Shown: one piece after another, positions 21,692 to 31,928 of the stretch
Layout: each line of letters begins with the position of its first letter
Position numbering within the stretch: the stretch's first letter is position 1
Source of the DNA: Primulina eburnea
Taxonomy: Eukaryota; Streptophyta; Magnoliopsida; Lamiales; Gesneriaceae
Direction of reading: 5' to 3'
Length of the DNA stretch: 64,000 nt
Assembly (NCBI RefSeq): GCF_022965805.1
Contig: NC_133103.1
Coordinates: 49,618,490-49,682,489, forward strand
The notes under the pieces: model-generated
Told to the model about the DNA's origin: nothing
Databases searched by the model: none
Seen by the model: the letters and a program-made list of their open reading frames with translations, nothing else
Position numbers and translations under genes: made by a program

Positions 21692-22424
21692 GTGCAACTC
21701 ACTTCATTGACTAAAAAGAATGCTAAATTCGTATGGAGTAATGAATGTCAGAAGTGCTTTGATACTTTGAAGCAATCTCTTATTTCAGCGCCAGTGTTAG
21801 CCATGCCAGCAGGGCAAGGCGATTTTGTGTTATACACCGATGCTTTTAAGCTCGGGTTAGGCGCAGTCTTGATGCAGCATGGTCAGGTTATAACTTATGC
21901 CTCCAGACAGTTGAAAGTGCATGAGAAGAATTATCCGACTCATGATCTTGATTTAGCTGTCATTGTCTTTGCATTGAAGATATGGAGACATTATTTGTAT
22001 GACGAGAAATACAAAATATTTACTGATCACAAGAGTCTCAAGTATTTCTTCATGTAGAAAGAGCTGAATATGAGACAAAGACGGTGGTTAGAGTTAGTGA
22101 AAACTACGATTGCGAGATTAGTTACCACCCAGGGAAAGCTAATGTTGTGGCAGATGCCTTGAGCAGGAAAATAGTAGTCGTAGCACAACTGTCAGTGTAT
22201 GGATCTCTTCGGTCAGAAATTCAAAGGTTTGGTTTAGAGGTTTATCCCAAGGACAGAGCTCCTAAACTGTCTAATATGACAGTCCAGTCTTCCTTGCTAG
22301 ACCAAATTCGTAGAGGTCAGCCTTCGGATGAGCAGTTATAGAAATGGAGACTGAAGGATGAAGTTAAAGGTAGTGTACTCTATACAGTGTCTGATGGCAT
22401 CGTGAGATACAGAGGATGGATGTG
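21692..22424 (+). pseudogene. RNase H region and start of integrase of element C
   Basis: Reads [19 protein letters not shown], then [33 protein letters not shown], a stop at 22056, and YHPGKANVVADALSRK. The usual second residue of the catalytic TDAS is changed (DAF). Pol is cut at 22429 by the copia element and resumes at 30600 with the integrase zinc finger. Confidence 0.8.
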
Positions 22425-22429
22425 GGTGC

Positions 22430-24275
22430 TGTTGGAGTAGGTGCCCGTCGAGCCAAGTGTTGGCCGAGTGTTCACAATGAAACTCTATGTATAAGCAATC
22501 TTTATTTTAGTAATATTTGAAATTGTTATTTTGGCACATCTTTATCTGTATACCCATGCTAGTTGCATAGATAAAGCCCTTGAATATACAAATAGTAGAA
22601 AGAATATGAGATGTTCATATGACCCGGGACAACATTGAGACTCTATGTGCTAGAATTGCACTTTGACTTGTTTACCGACTCTCATGGGGTCATCAGGTGG
22701 CAAGGTTGGGTGTTCTGTCGAAACACATAGGAGTCGATGCATTGTAGTCGGGGATTCACCGCTTACCTTCGGGTATGGATATCCTATGTGTTATCATGTG
22801 TATGTAGGTTGAAATCTCTAGCCAGAGTATGGTTGTAATTATGAAAGGGGTTTCATAGATTACACCATCGATGCAACTACGACATGACACATAGTATCGA
22901 TTCATTGACAACTCCCGATAAACCAATGGTTGTCGAATCAGTCGGGATATATGAGTTGAAAGGACCGTACTGTACGCTAACCATAATTGAATGGTTCTTG
23001 CAGGCACTATCATTTGATACCTAGGGAATCATGTAAGCGATGCTGCTAGGCGTTTAACATGATTGGTTGGGTACTATCAGACTTAAGTTCTGACGTTCTT
23101 GTTATCAAGGTGTTGATAAGTAAGAATGGAGCAATTGGGGTATGCTCATATAAGGACATGTTTAGTCCGAATCACATGGAGATGTGAACCCACGGCTAGT
23201 TGTATCAATGAACCATTGAAGGTCACACAAGTGCTAACATTCTAGATCCCGTTGAGAAGTAAAAATAGTTCAATGTGTTGAACGGCTTATAAAGGAGTTT
23301 GTAAGCGTAAGGAAAATTAGAAGTATGACTTCTATAAAGGAGAAATTAGTTCAATGTGTTGAACGGCTTATAAATGAGTTTATAAGCGTAATGAAAAATA
23401 GAAGCATGACTTCTATGAGAGAAATATAACTTTTAATTTAAGGAAATGTTCCTAAATTAAAAGTTGGCCAAACGAGTAATGTATTTGAAAATTGTGATTT
23501 TCATAAACATTATTATGGACTAAATTAAATTAATTCAAGTGTTGAATTAATTAAACACTAGTGGGCCTAGTAGAGTCCAAGTAATTAAATTAATTCAAGT
23601 GTTGGATTAATTAAATAACATTGGGCCTTGTAGAGCCCAATTTGAAATAATTATTCAACTAGTAGGCTTGAGTAAAATCAAGTAAACTTTAAATGGACTC
23701 AAATTTGTTAGAGACATTTGAATAAAAGTCCATGGGCCTTGTAATTGTTACAAACCCAAGTAGAATGTGCATGGGGAGGTGAAGAGTTGGGAGACAACTT
23801 TTTGTAGAACCAAGGCTTGGCATGCAACCTTTTTACTTTAACTTTTCCCACAACAAAAAAATGTCTCTCCTTCTCTCCTAGGATGAATAGTGCCGAAAAT
23901 ACTATTCATTTTCTCTCTCACATTTTTCTTTCTTCAATGGTTGAAGAAACACTCTCTTCTCAAATGAAAAATGCTCTAATTTTTCTAGTGCAAAATTAGA
24001 GTGGATTTAGCTTGTTGGTGGTGGACCTAATTTGAAGGAAAGATTTCAAGAACAAGGAAAGCTTGTAGAGGGTCTTGCCATTGAAGAGCTAAGGTGTTTA
24101 CACCTTGGTTGGAGCCATACATCAATCCTTGTGATTGATAGGTACATTTCTTAACACACTAGTGTTTATTGTATTTGCTACACACTTTCAACAAGGTGGC
24201 CGAAATTTTTTACATAAAATTTGTTTTTTTTGAACTTCCGTTGCGCTTCCGGTCACCGTAACCGATCCCCTTTCA
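22430..24275 (+). repeat. 5' LTR of nested copia element
   Basis: 1846 bp. It lacks about 294 bp present in the 3' LTR (28646-28930); the missing block is bounded by a short TATGA-type direct repeat. It includes two diverged tandem copies of a roughly 75-bp unit (about 23265-23420) and two copies of a TTAATTCAAGTGTTG(A/G)ATTAATTAA block (about 23523-23620). Confidence 0.88.
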
Positions 24276-24277
24276 AG

Positions 24278-24289
24278 TGGTATCCGAGC
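24278..24289 (+). promoter_or_regulatory. Primer-binding site of copia element (one mismatch)
   Basis: TGGTATCCGAGC, two bases after the LTR end. It differs from the tRNA-Met complement TGGTATCAGAGC at one base. Confidence 0.75.
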
Positions 24290-24384
24290 TATGGTTACGA
24301 TTTTGTGTAGCAACTACAAGATATTATGTTGAGATCGATTTCTAACCGCATGAGGTGAAGTTTTGCAACGATTCAAGGCCGGGT

Positions 24385-24510
24385 TTGGGGCGGCTTTTGG
24401 GCAGCAAGTTGCTGCCCATTTCGGGCAGCTTGGGCTGCCCGAGGGGCTGCCCGAAACGGGCAGCAAGGGCAGCCCTTGGGCTGCCCGAACAGCCCCCATT
24501 TTAAAATAAA
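24385..24510 (+). repeat. GC-rich hairpin cluster in copia leader
   Basis: About four GGGCAGC copies and five GCTGCCC copies alternate within 110 bp, so many perfect stems can form, for example GGGCAGCAAGTTGCTGCCC. It lies between the primer-binding site and gag. The surrounding DNA is AT-rich. Candidate roles are RNA packaging, dimerisation or translational control; this is inference. Confidence 0.7.
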
Positions 24511-25389
24511 AAAAAAATTTGTAGCCGGAATCCGGCGACGGAGCTCCGGCGACGGCAATGACGACTAGGGTTTCCAAAAGTGTTTTGGATTATCAAAGTG
24601 TCATGGGCCTTGAGTTGTTGGACCATTGGATGGCTAACATGTTGGTGAATTTTAATTGGGCCAAAAATGTTTTTGGTGAAAAATAAGTTTTTGGGCCCTT
24701 AAGTTTAAAATTACAAAAGTTGCAAATTTTTCTCATAAAATAAATAATTGAAGTTGGACTTTAATTATTTATAGTAAATTGTGATTTACAAGAAATTCGG
24801 TTATAAATAAATTAATTAGAAAGTAGACAAAGTTGTTTGTATACTTTGTTAATTTAGTTTATAATCGTGGCGGTTAGTGATTGGATCAAGATATATAATA
24901 TTGGATCAATTAATTATTGTGATAATTAATTGATGGTGTATGATATGTGATATTATGCATGAAGGATGATCAAAAGCCCAAGCCCAATTTGCTAGGTGTA
25001 TGCTAGGATATTTTGTGTTGAATGATTGTAATAATTATCAATTTATAAAGTGGGCTTGGTTTATGGCCCGTTCCCACCCCATGAGATGTATCCCTATTTG
25101 CCATGGATATTTATTTGTAAATATTAGTATAGTGGATGATCAAGATTGGAAGATGGTGGCCATGATGATTATGAAGATCGAAGACATGTAAATATTGGAA
25201 GCTTGTGTAATAGTTGCATTTGCATCCCGTGCATTTCCCTAGGATTGGACCTAGGCCCGTGTTTAGCTCACACGGTCCGTTAGTATTGGGGCAATTGATC
25301 ATCCTTGTTTGTTTACTGTTTATAATATATGCATGATATGTTATAAATAATGAGTATGTGCGTTATTATTATGATAATAACAAAGTTGC
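24511..25389 (+). other. Copia leader before gag
   Basis: AT-rich, no clear reading frame. It includes the CCGGCGACGG(A/C) repeats at about 24530-24557. It may include the lost N-terminal part of gag near 25000-25389. Confidence 0.35.
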
Positions 25390-26070
25390 ATGAATCTGGC
25401 AAACATACGATCAAACTTGATAGTCAGGTGTTATATGCTAACTTCTATCAATGATGAGCTGCAGAGGCGTTTTGAGGATGCAATGAGTGCTGCTGACATT
25501 CATTTGCATCTCAAAGAGCTCTTTGGTGAGCAAACACGACTTCTAAGGCATGCTACCGTCAAGGAGCTGATCACTTTGCGCATGCGAGATGGGGCCTCGG
25601 TCCATGAGCATGGCTTAAAGATGATCGGGCTCGTGGACAAGCTCGTTGGCATGGATCTGATCTTGCTTTTGGAGTTGACCACCGACGTGTTGCTCTTATC
25701 GCTGCCTAGCTCATTTGATCCTTTTGTGGTGAACTTCAACATGAACAAGATGGAACCGACCCTTGAGGAGTTGGTGAACATGCTTGTTACGTTTGAATTA
25801 ACCATCAAGAAAGAGAAGTTGGTTCTTTATGTGGGTTCTTCATCTGGTACGAAGATTGATCCACATGGGAAAGGAAAGAAGAGTTCTTTCCAACGTCCCA
25901 AGAAGAACGTGCCCTTGATGAGGCAATCTCCGAATCCCGTTGTGGCAGCCACACCAGTTAAGGCTGGCAAGACTAGTGATGTTTGTCATCACTGCAAGAA
26001 GCCTGGACATTGGAAGCGAAATTGCAAGGAATATCTGGCCCAGAAGAGTTCTGGAAACGGTATGTTCTAA
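25390..26070 (+). CDS. Copia gag, N-terminally truncated
   Basis: A 226-codon open frame. It has the UBN2-type gag core (ELFGEQTRLLRHATVKEL, then ASVHEHGLKMIGLVDKL and LLSLPSSFDPFVVNFNMNK) followed by a basic linker and a CCHC knuckle (CHHCKKPGHWKRNC) near the end. Family members are usually longer at the N-terminus, so the ATG at 25390 is probably internal. In a complete element this frame would run on into protease; here a stop lies at 26068-26070, shortly before the protease motif. Confidence 0.75.
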   Translation: MNLANIRSNLIVRCYMLTSINDELQRRFEDAMSAADIHLHLKELFGEQTRLLRHATVKELITLRMRDGASVHEHGLKMIGLVDKLVGMDLILLLELTTDVLLLSLPSSFDPFVVNFNMNKMEPTLEELVNMLVTFELTIKKEKLVLYVGSSSGTKIDPHGKGKKSSFQRPKKNVPLMRQSPNPVVAATPVKAGKTSDVCHHCKKPGHWKRNCKEYLAQKSSGNGMF

Positions 26071-26079
26071 ATTGAAGTA

Positions 26080-26700
26080 AACATTTCAATTAGCTCTACT
26101 TATTGGGTATTAGATACCGGTTGTCACTCACATCTCTGTAATGAGTTACAGGTGATGGGAAGAAGTAGAAAGCTTAAGGAAGGTGTGACCTTCTTGAGGA
26201 TAGGCAATGGAGCAAGAGTTGCTGTCAAGACCTTAAGAAATGTTTACTTATTGTTGAACAATGATTTTAAGTTAATTTTTAAGAGATGTTTTGTTTGTAC
26301 CTTTTTGGTGAAAAACATTATTTCCATTTCTATTGTGATAAAGATGGATATTCTTGTTTATTTAGCAAAGATGTTTGCAACATTTACAATAATGAATGTT
26401 TAATTGGTACTTGAGAACTTGAAAACGATTTTTATAACTTAAAATTGAAAGATATTCAATTAAATGTCCATTAAAAGGCAGACACCATATGAGATATGGA
26501 TGAGTAAGCCTCCCAAATATTCTTATCTTAGAATATGGGAGCCCTGCTTATGTAAAGCAGGTAGTGGGAGATAAATTGGATAGTAGATCGATTTTATGTT
26601 ACTTTGTGGAATATCCAAGGAATTAAGTTGGATATTATTTCTATCATCCCCAAGAAACAAAAGTATTTGTTTCTAGGAATTCAACCTTTTTTTGGAAAAT
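26080..26700 (+). pseudogene. Copia protease joined to C-terminal end of integrase (central part deleted)
   Basis: Protease motif YWVLDTGCHSHLCNELQ at about 26098-26150, then a recognisable protease tail to 26403. Next recognisable is TPYEIWMSKPPKYSYLRIWE at about 26484-26545, the C-terminal part of copia integrase, then SRSILCYFVEYP and VFVSRNSTFF before RT. The zinc finger and the DDE catalytic core are absent, a loss of about 1 kb or more. Confidence 0.75.
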
Positions 26701-27830
26701 GAATTTCTATTGGATAGAAAATGGGAGATGATAGAACTCGAAGAGGTTCGAGAGACATCCACAATTATAGAACCCACACCCGAAGAGCCAAGAGAGGAAA
26801 TACAAGCTCCTAAAAGATCCGAGAAAGTCTCGAGACCACCTATGAGGTATGGTCAGCTTCTTGAAGAGGGCCATGATGAGCCTAACCATGGATGTGATCC
26901 AAGGACCTTCAAGGAAGCGTTATCTGATACAGATTCATCCAAATGGCTTGAAGATATGGAATCTGAAATGAATTCCATGCATTCGAACCAAGTGTGGGAT
27001 CTTATGGATCCACCTGAGGGAACGGTTCCCATAGGGACTTGGGGCGGATGTGAAGGTATTGACCTTCAAGGACGCGATTGGTGGCAAATGGATGTATTCA
27101 AAGACAAGGAGTTGACTTTGAGGAAACCTTTTTCACCAGTCGCAATGTTCAAGTCCATAAGGATTTTGCTAGCCATAGCTGCATGGTATGACTATGAGAT
27201 TTGGCAGATGGATGTCAAGACAGCCTTTCTTAATGGGGATATTAAGGAAGAGATTTACATGTCTCAAACCTGGAGGGTTTACATCTATCGGAAGTGAGCA
27301 TATGGTATGCAAACTTCAGAGATCTATTTATGGTCTAAAGCAGGCATCTAGGAGTTGGAACCTTAGATTCGATAGTACAATCAAAGAGTTGATTTACTAA
27401 GAATCCTAAGGAACCCTGTGTGTATAAGAAGGTCAGTGGGAGTGTTGTGACATTCCTGGGGCTTTATGTTGATGACATTCTACTCATTGGGAATGATGTA
27501 GGAATGTTGCAATCAACTAAGATATAGTTAGCGAGTAAGTTCTCGATGCAGGACTTGGGTGAAACATCTTTTGTATTGGGATACAGATCTATAGAGATAG
27601 ATCGAAAAGAGTGCTTGGTCTCACCCAGTCCACATACATTGATACCATCGTGAAGCGGTTCTCGATGGATAAGTCCAAGAGAGGACATCTACCAATGTGT
27701 CATGGCGTGTCCCTATCCAAGTCTGTCTTTCAAGACTGATGCAGAGATAGCGGCGATGACAAAGCATTCCTTATGCATCTGCGATTGGTAGCATCATGTA
27801 TGGGATGATATCTACACGTTCTGACGTGGC
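26692..27830 (+). pseudogene. Copia reverse transcriptase, decayed
   Basis: RT begins with WLEDMESEMNSMHSNQVWDL and continues to the polymerase core: IRILLAIAAWYDYEIWQMDV, KTAFLNGDIKEEIYM. After a frame change, LQRSIYGLKQASRSWN and the catalytic box LYVDDILLIGND at about 27460-27500 are intact. A segment near 27010-27090 appears to be missing the usual KARLVAKG motif. Stops occur at 27297, 27399 and later. Confidence 0.8.
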
Positions 27831-27834
27831 TTTC

Positions 27835-28440
27835 GCACTAAGTGTAGTGAGTAGATATCAATCGAACCCTGGTCTTCCACACCGGAAAGCTGTGAAAGAC
27901 ATCCTCAAGTAGTTGAGAAGGACCAATAAATTGTTCTTGGTCTATGGGTGGAGAACTAAAATTGGAAGGATATACCGACTCTAGCTTCCAAAGCGATATC
28001 GATGACTGGAAGTCAACCTCTGGGTTTGTATTCATGCTTAATGGTGCTGCTGTCTCTTGGAAGAGTTCCAAGCAAGACAATACTGCGGATTCCAGCACAG
28101 AGGCCGAATACATTGTTTCTACTAATGCAGCGAGGGAGGCTGTTTGGATAAGGAATTTCGTCTAAGAGTTGGACGTCATGTAGTTGCTCCTGTCCCGGTG
28201 TTGTGTGACAACACGGGAGCTATTGCTCAAGCAAAGGAGCCTAGGTCTCATCAGAAGACCAAACATGTATTGAAAAAGTACCACATCCTCGGAGAGATTG
28301 TGGAAAGTAGAGAGGTGTCTTTTGACATAGTCGGCTCCGCAGATAATGTTGTTGATCCACTAGCTAAGCCTTTACCTGGACCATTATTCGAGATGCATCG
28401 CGAATCAATGGGTTTGAAGCATATGGGTAGTTGGCTCTAG
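27835..28440 (+). pseudogene. Copia RNase H, one stop/frame change
   Basis: Reads [20 protein letters not shown], then [27 protein letters not shown], and after a stop at 28163 in an overlapping frame LCDNTGAIAQAKEPRSHQKT and KHVLKKYHILGEIVE. The catalytic Asp and Glu positions (YTDSS, STEAEY) are present. TAG ends the frame at 28438-28440, four bases before the polypurine tract. Confidence 0.8.
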
Positions 28441-28443
28441 TGC

Positions 28444-28453
28444 AAGTGGGAAA
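28444..28453 (+). promoter_or_regulatory. Polypurine tract of copia element
   Basis: AAGTGGGAAA directly before the LTR start, with one T interrupting the purine run. Confidence 0.65.
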
Positions 28454-28454
28454 T

Positions 28455-30594
28455 TGTTGGAGTAGGTGCCCGTCGAGCCAAGTGTTGGCCGAGTGTTCAC
28501 AATTAAACTCTATGTATAAGCAATCTTTATTTTAGTAATATTTGAAATTGTTATTTTGGCACATCTTTATCTGTATACCCATGCTAGTTGCATAGATAAA
28601 GCCCTTGAATATACAAATAGTAGAAAGAATATGAGATGCTCATATGATGAGTATCATGAAACTCATATTTGTAATATTGTATATTCTAAACGGTTCCTAG
28701 TCGATTCAGCCGCCACTAAGAAGGATATAGGCCGCTCGAGTTAGAGACTAGTATCTGCGATGTGAGTACCATGTTTCATTGGTAGGGGACATTGTGATGT
28801 CCGAGCATGCAGATAGGTGCTCCTAGTAGAGTGCACTGAACAACCCTCCATTAAAGGACTTTCCAAGTGGTTCTCACTTATCGAGTGGAAACGTCTTGGT
28901 TTATGGTTGTACACCATTAGTTCTTATGACCCGGGACAACATTGAGACTCTATGTACTAGAATTACACTTTGAATTGTTTACCGACTCTCATGGGGTCAT
29001 CAGGTGGCAAGGTTGGGTGTTCTGTCGAAACACATAGGAGTCGACGCATTGTAGTCGGGGATTCACCGCTTACCTTCGGGTATGGATATCCTATGTGTTA
29101 TCATGTGTATGTAGGTTGAAATCTCTGGCCAGAGTATGGTTGTAATTATGAAAGGGGTTTCATAGATTACACCATCGATGCAACTAAAACATGACATAGA
29201 TTATCGATTCATTGACAACTCTCGATAAACCAATGGTTGTCGAATCGGTCGGGATATATGAGTTGAAGGGACCGTACTGTACGCTAACCATAATTGAATG
29301 GTTCTTGCAGGCACTATCATTTGATACCTAGGGAATCATGTAAGCGATGCTGCTAGGCGTTTAACATGATTGGTTGGGTACTATCAGACTTGAGTTCTGA
29401 CGTTCTTGTTATCAAGGTGTTGATAAGTAAGAATGGAGCAATTGGGGTATGCTCATATAAGGACATGTTTAGTCCGAATCACATGGAGATGTGAACCCAC
29501 GGCTAGTTGTATCAATGAACCATTGAGGGTCACACAAGTGCTAACATTCTAGATCCCGTTGAGAAGTAAAAATAGTTCAATGTGTTGAACGGCTTATAAA
29601 GGAGTTTATAAGCGTAAGGAAAATTAGAAGTATGACTTCTATAAAGGAGAAATTAGTTCCATGTGTTGAACGGCTTATAAATGAGTTTATAAACGTAATG
29701 AAAAATAGAAGCATGAATTCTATGAGAGAAATATAACTTTTAATTTAAGGAAATGTTCCTAAATTAAAAGTTGGCCAAACGAGTAATATATTTGAAATTG
29801 TGATTTTCATAAACATTATTATGGACTAAATTAAATTAATTCAAGTGTTGAATTAATTAAACACTAGTGGGTCTAGTAGAGTCCAAGTAATTAAATTAAT
29901 TCAAGTGTTGGATTAATTAAATAACATTGGGCCTTGTAGAGCCCAATTTGAAATAATTATTCAACTAGTGGGCTTGAGTAAAATCAAGTAAACTTTAAAT
30001 GGACTCAAATTTGTTTGAGACATTTAAATAAAAGTCCATGGACCTTGTAATTGTTACAAGCCCAAGTAGAATGTGCATGGGGAGGTGAAGAGTTGGGAGA
30101 CAACTTTTTGTAGAACCAAGGCTTGGCATGCAACCTTTTTACTTTAACTTTTCCCACAACCAAAAAATGTCTCTCCTTCTCTCCTAGGATGAATAGTGCC
30201 GAAAATACTATTCATTTTCTCTCTCACATTTTTCTTTCTTCAATGGTTGAAGAAACACTCTCTTCTCAAATGAAAAATGCTCTAATTTTTCTAGTGCAAA
30301 ATTAGAATGGATTTAGCTTGTTGGTGGTGGACCTAATTTGAAGGAAAGATTTCAAGAACAAGGAAAGCTTGTAGAGGGTCTTGCCATTGAAGAGCTAAGG
30401 TGTTTACACCTTGGTTGGAGCCATACATCAATCCTTGTGATTGATAGGTACATTTCTTAACACACTATGAATGTCATTTTGTGTTTATTGTATTTGCTAC
30501 ACACTTTCAACAAGGTGGCCGAAATTTTTTACATAAAATTTGTTTTTTTTGAACTTCCGTTGCGCTTCCGGTCACCGTAACCGATCCTCTTTCA
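28455..30594 (+). repeat. 3' LTR of nested copia element
   Basis: 2140 bp, TGTTGG...TTTCA, followed by target copy GGTGC. It contains the about 294-bp block missing in the 5' LTR and a 13-bp insertion near 30468. A 60-codon frame at 30123-30305 is also present with the same product in the 5' LTR (23817); that conservation reflects recent LTR identity. Confidence 0.88.
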
Positions 30595-30599
30595 GGTGC

Positions 30600-31892
30600 C
30601 TAGTTTCGATTCGATCAGAGATGATATTTTGACAGAGGCACATGCATCTCCGTATTCTATCCACCCAGGAGGTACTAAGATGTACAAGGATATGCAGATT
30701 TTGTATTTGTGGCCAGGTATGAAGCGAGACATCCGCCGATTCGTGTCTGAATGCCTCACTTGTCAACAAGTGAAAGCAGAACATCAGAGATCAACAGGAA
30801 TGCTTAAGCCACTCCCTATCCCTGACTGGAAATGGGAGAAAATCACCATGGATATCTTGGTCGGTTTGCCGAGGTCAGTCAGGGGATCCAATGCCATTTG
30901 GGTCATAGTGGATCGACTTACTAAGTCAGCGCATTTTTTACCGGTGAAGACGCCTTTCTCCATGACTCAGTATGCAGAGCTCTATATCAGGGAGATAGTC
31001 CGATTGCACGAAATCACAGTTTCTATCGTGTCTGACAGGACCCGAGATTCACATCGTTCTTCTTGAAGAGTTTAAATGAAGCCATGTGAACGAAGTTGCT
31101 ATTCAGTACAGCGTTTTATCCACAGACAGGTGACCAGTCTGAGCGAGTGATTCAGATTTTGGAGGATTGTTGAGAGCTTGTGTGATCGATTTCCATGGGA
31201 ATTGGGAATCGAAGCTACCTCTAGTAGAGTTTACCTACAACAACAGTTTCCAATCGTCTATAGGTATGGCTCCCTACGAGGCATTGTATGGCAGGAAGTG
31301 CAGGTCGCCGATTCATTGGGATGAAGTCGGTGAGAGATCATAACTTGGTCCAGAGATTGTTCAGTAGACTGTGGATGTGGTGGTCAAGATCCGAGACATG
31401 ATGAAGACCGCCCAGAGTCGCCAGAAGAGTTATGCTGACAAGAGAAGAAGAGTCCTTGAGTTTGCTGTAGGTGATCACGTCTTCGTGAAGATAGCACCCA
31501 TGAAGGGTGTTGTGAGGTTTGGGAAGAGAGGCAAGCTTAGTTCGAGGTTTATTGGACCGTTCGAGATTCTTGACAGAGTTGGGACACTAGCTTATCGTGT
31601 AGTCCTACCGCCGAATCTGGCCAGTGTATACAATGTGTTCCACGTCTTGATGCTGAGGAAGTACCTAGCCAATCCTTCGGATGTTTTGAGCTTTGAGCTA
31701 TTGCAGTTGGCTCCAGATCTGTCTTATGAGGAAAGACCTGTCCAAATCTTAGACAGACAGGAGCAAAGACTTCGGAACAAAGTGACCAAGTTGGTCAAAG
31801 TCCGGTGGTTGAACCAAGCAGTGGAAGAGGCCACTTGGGAGACCGAAGCAGATATAAGGATCCGCTACCCGGAGTTGTTTGGTAAGACTTAA
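30600..31892 (+). pseudogene. Integrase and chromodomain end of element C pol, after the copia insertion
   Basis: Integrase zinc finger: H in SIHPGGTKMYKD and Cys pair in CLTCQQVKAEHQ. Core: MDILVGLPRSVRGSNAIWVI with the first Asp. The second Asp region reads VSDRTRDSH, where a 1-bp loss shifts the frame (DRDPRF in element D). The Glu region and GPFEILDRVG follow in another frame from 31371. The C-terminal end has EERPVQILDRQEQ, VKVRWLNQ and EATWETEAD, a chromodomain, and TAA at 31890-31892. Confidence 0.85.
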
Positions 31893-31912
31893 TTTCGAGG
31901 ACGCAAATTATT

Positions 31913-31927
31913 TAAGTGGGGGAAGAA
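31913..31927 (+). promoter_or_regulatory. Polypurine tract of element C
   Basis: AAGTGGGGGAAGAAT-type sequence immediately before TGTAGAGCCC. It follows the TTTCGAGGACGC stretch after the pol stop. Confidence 0.7.
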
Positions 31928-31928
31928 T

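Larger units (their letters stand above)
22430..30594 (+). mobile_element. Complete-ended Ty1/copia element nested in element C pol
   Basis: An 8165-bp insertion between two GGTGC target copies (22425-22429 and 30595-30599). Removing it rejoins the integrase of element C, as shown by comparison with element D at 51390-51400. It has LTRs on both sides beginning TGTTGGAGTAGG and ending CCGATCC(C/T)(C/T)TTTCA, a primer-binding site, gag with zinc knuckle, protease, the last part of integrase, RT and RNase H in copia order. The two LTRs differ by few bases plus small indels, so the insertion is young. Much of gag and most of integrase are deleted, so the element cannot move on its own. Confidence 0.9.

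Noticed and set aside
25000..25302. Two short frames in opposite strands upstream of copia gag
   Set aside because: They lie in the AT-rich leader with no recognisable domain; chance frames are likely.
30123..30305. Identical 60-codon frame in both copia LTRs (23817, 30123)
   Set aside because: LTR identity explains it. No homology or features point to a protein.
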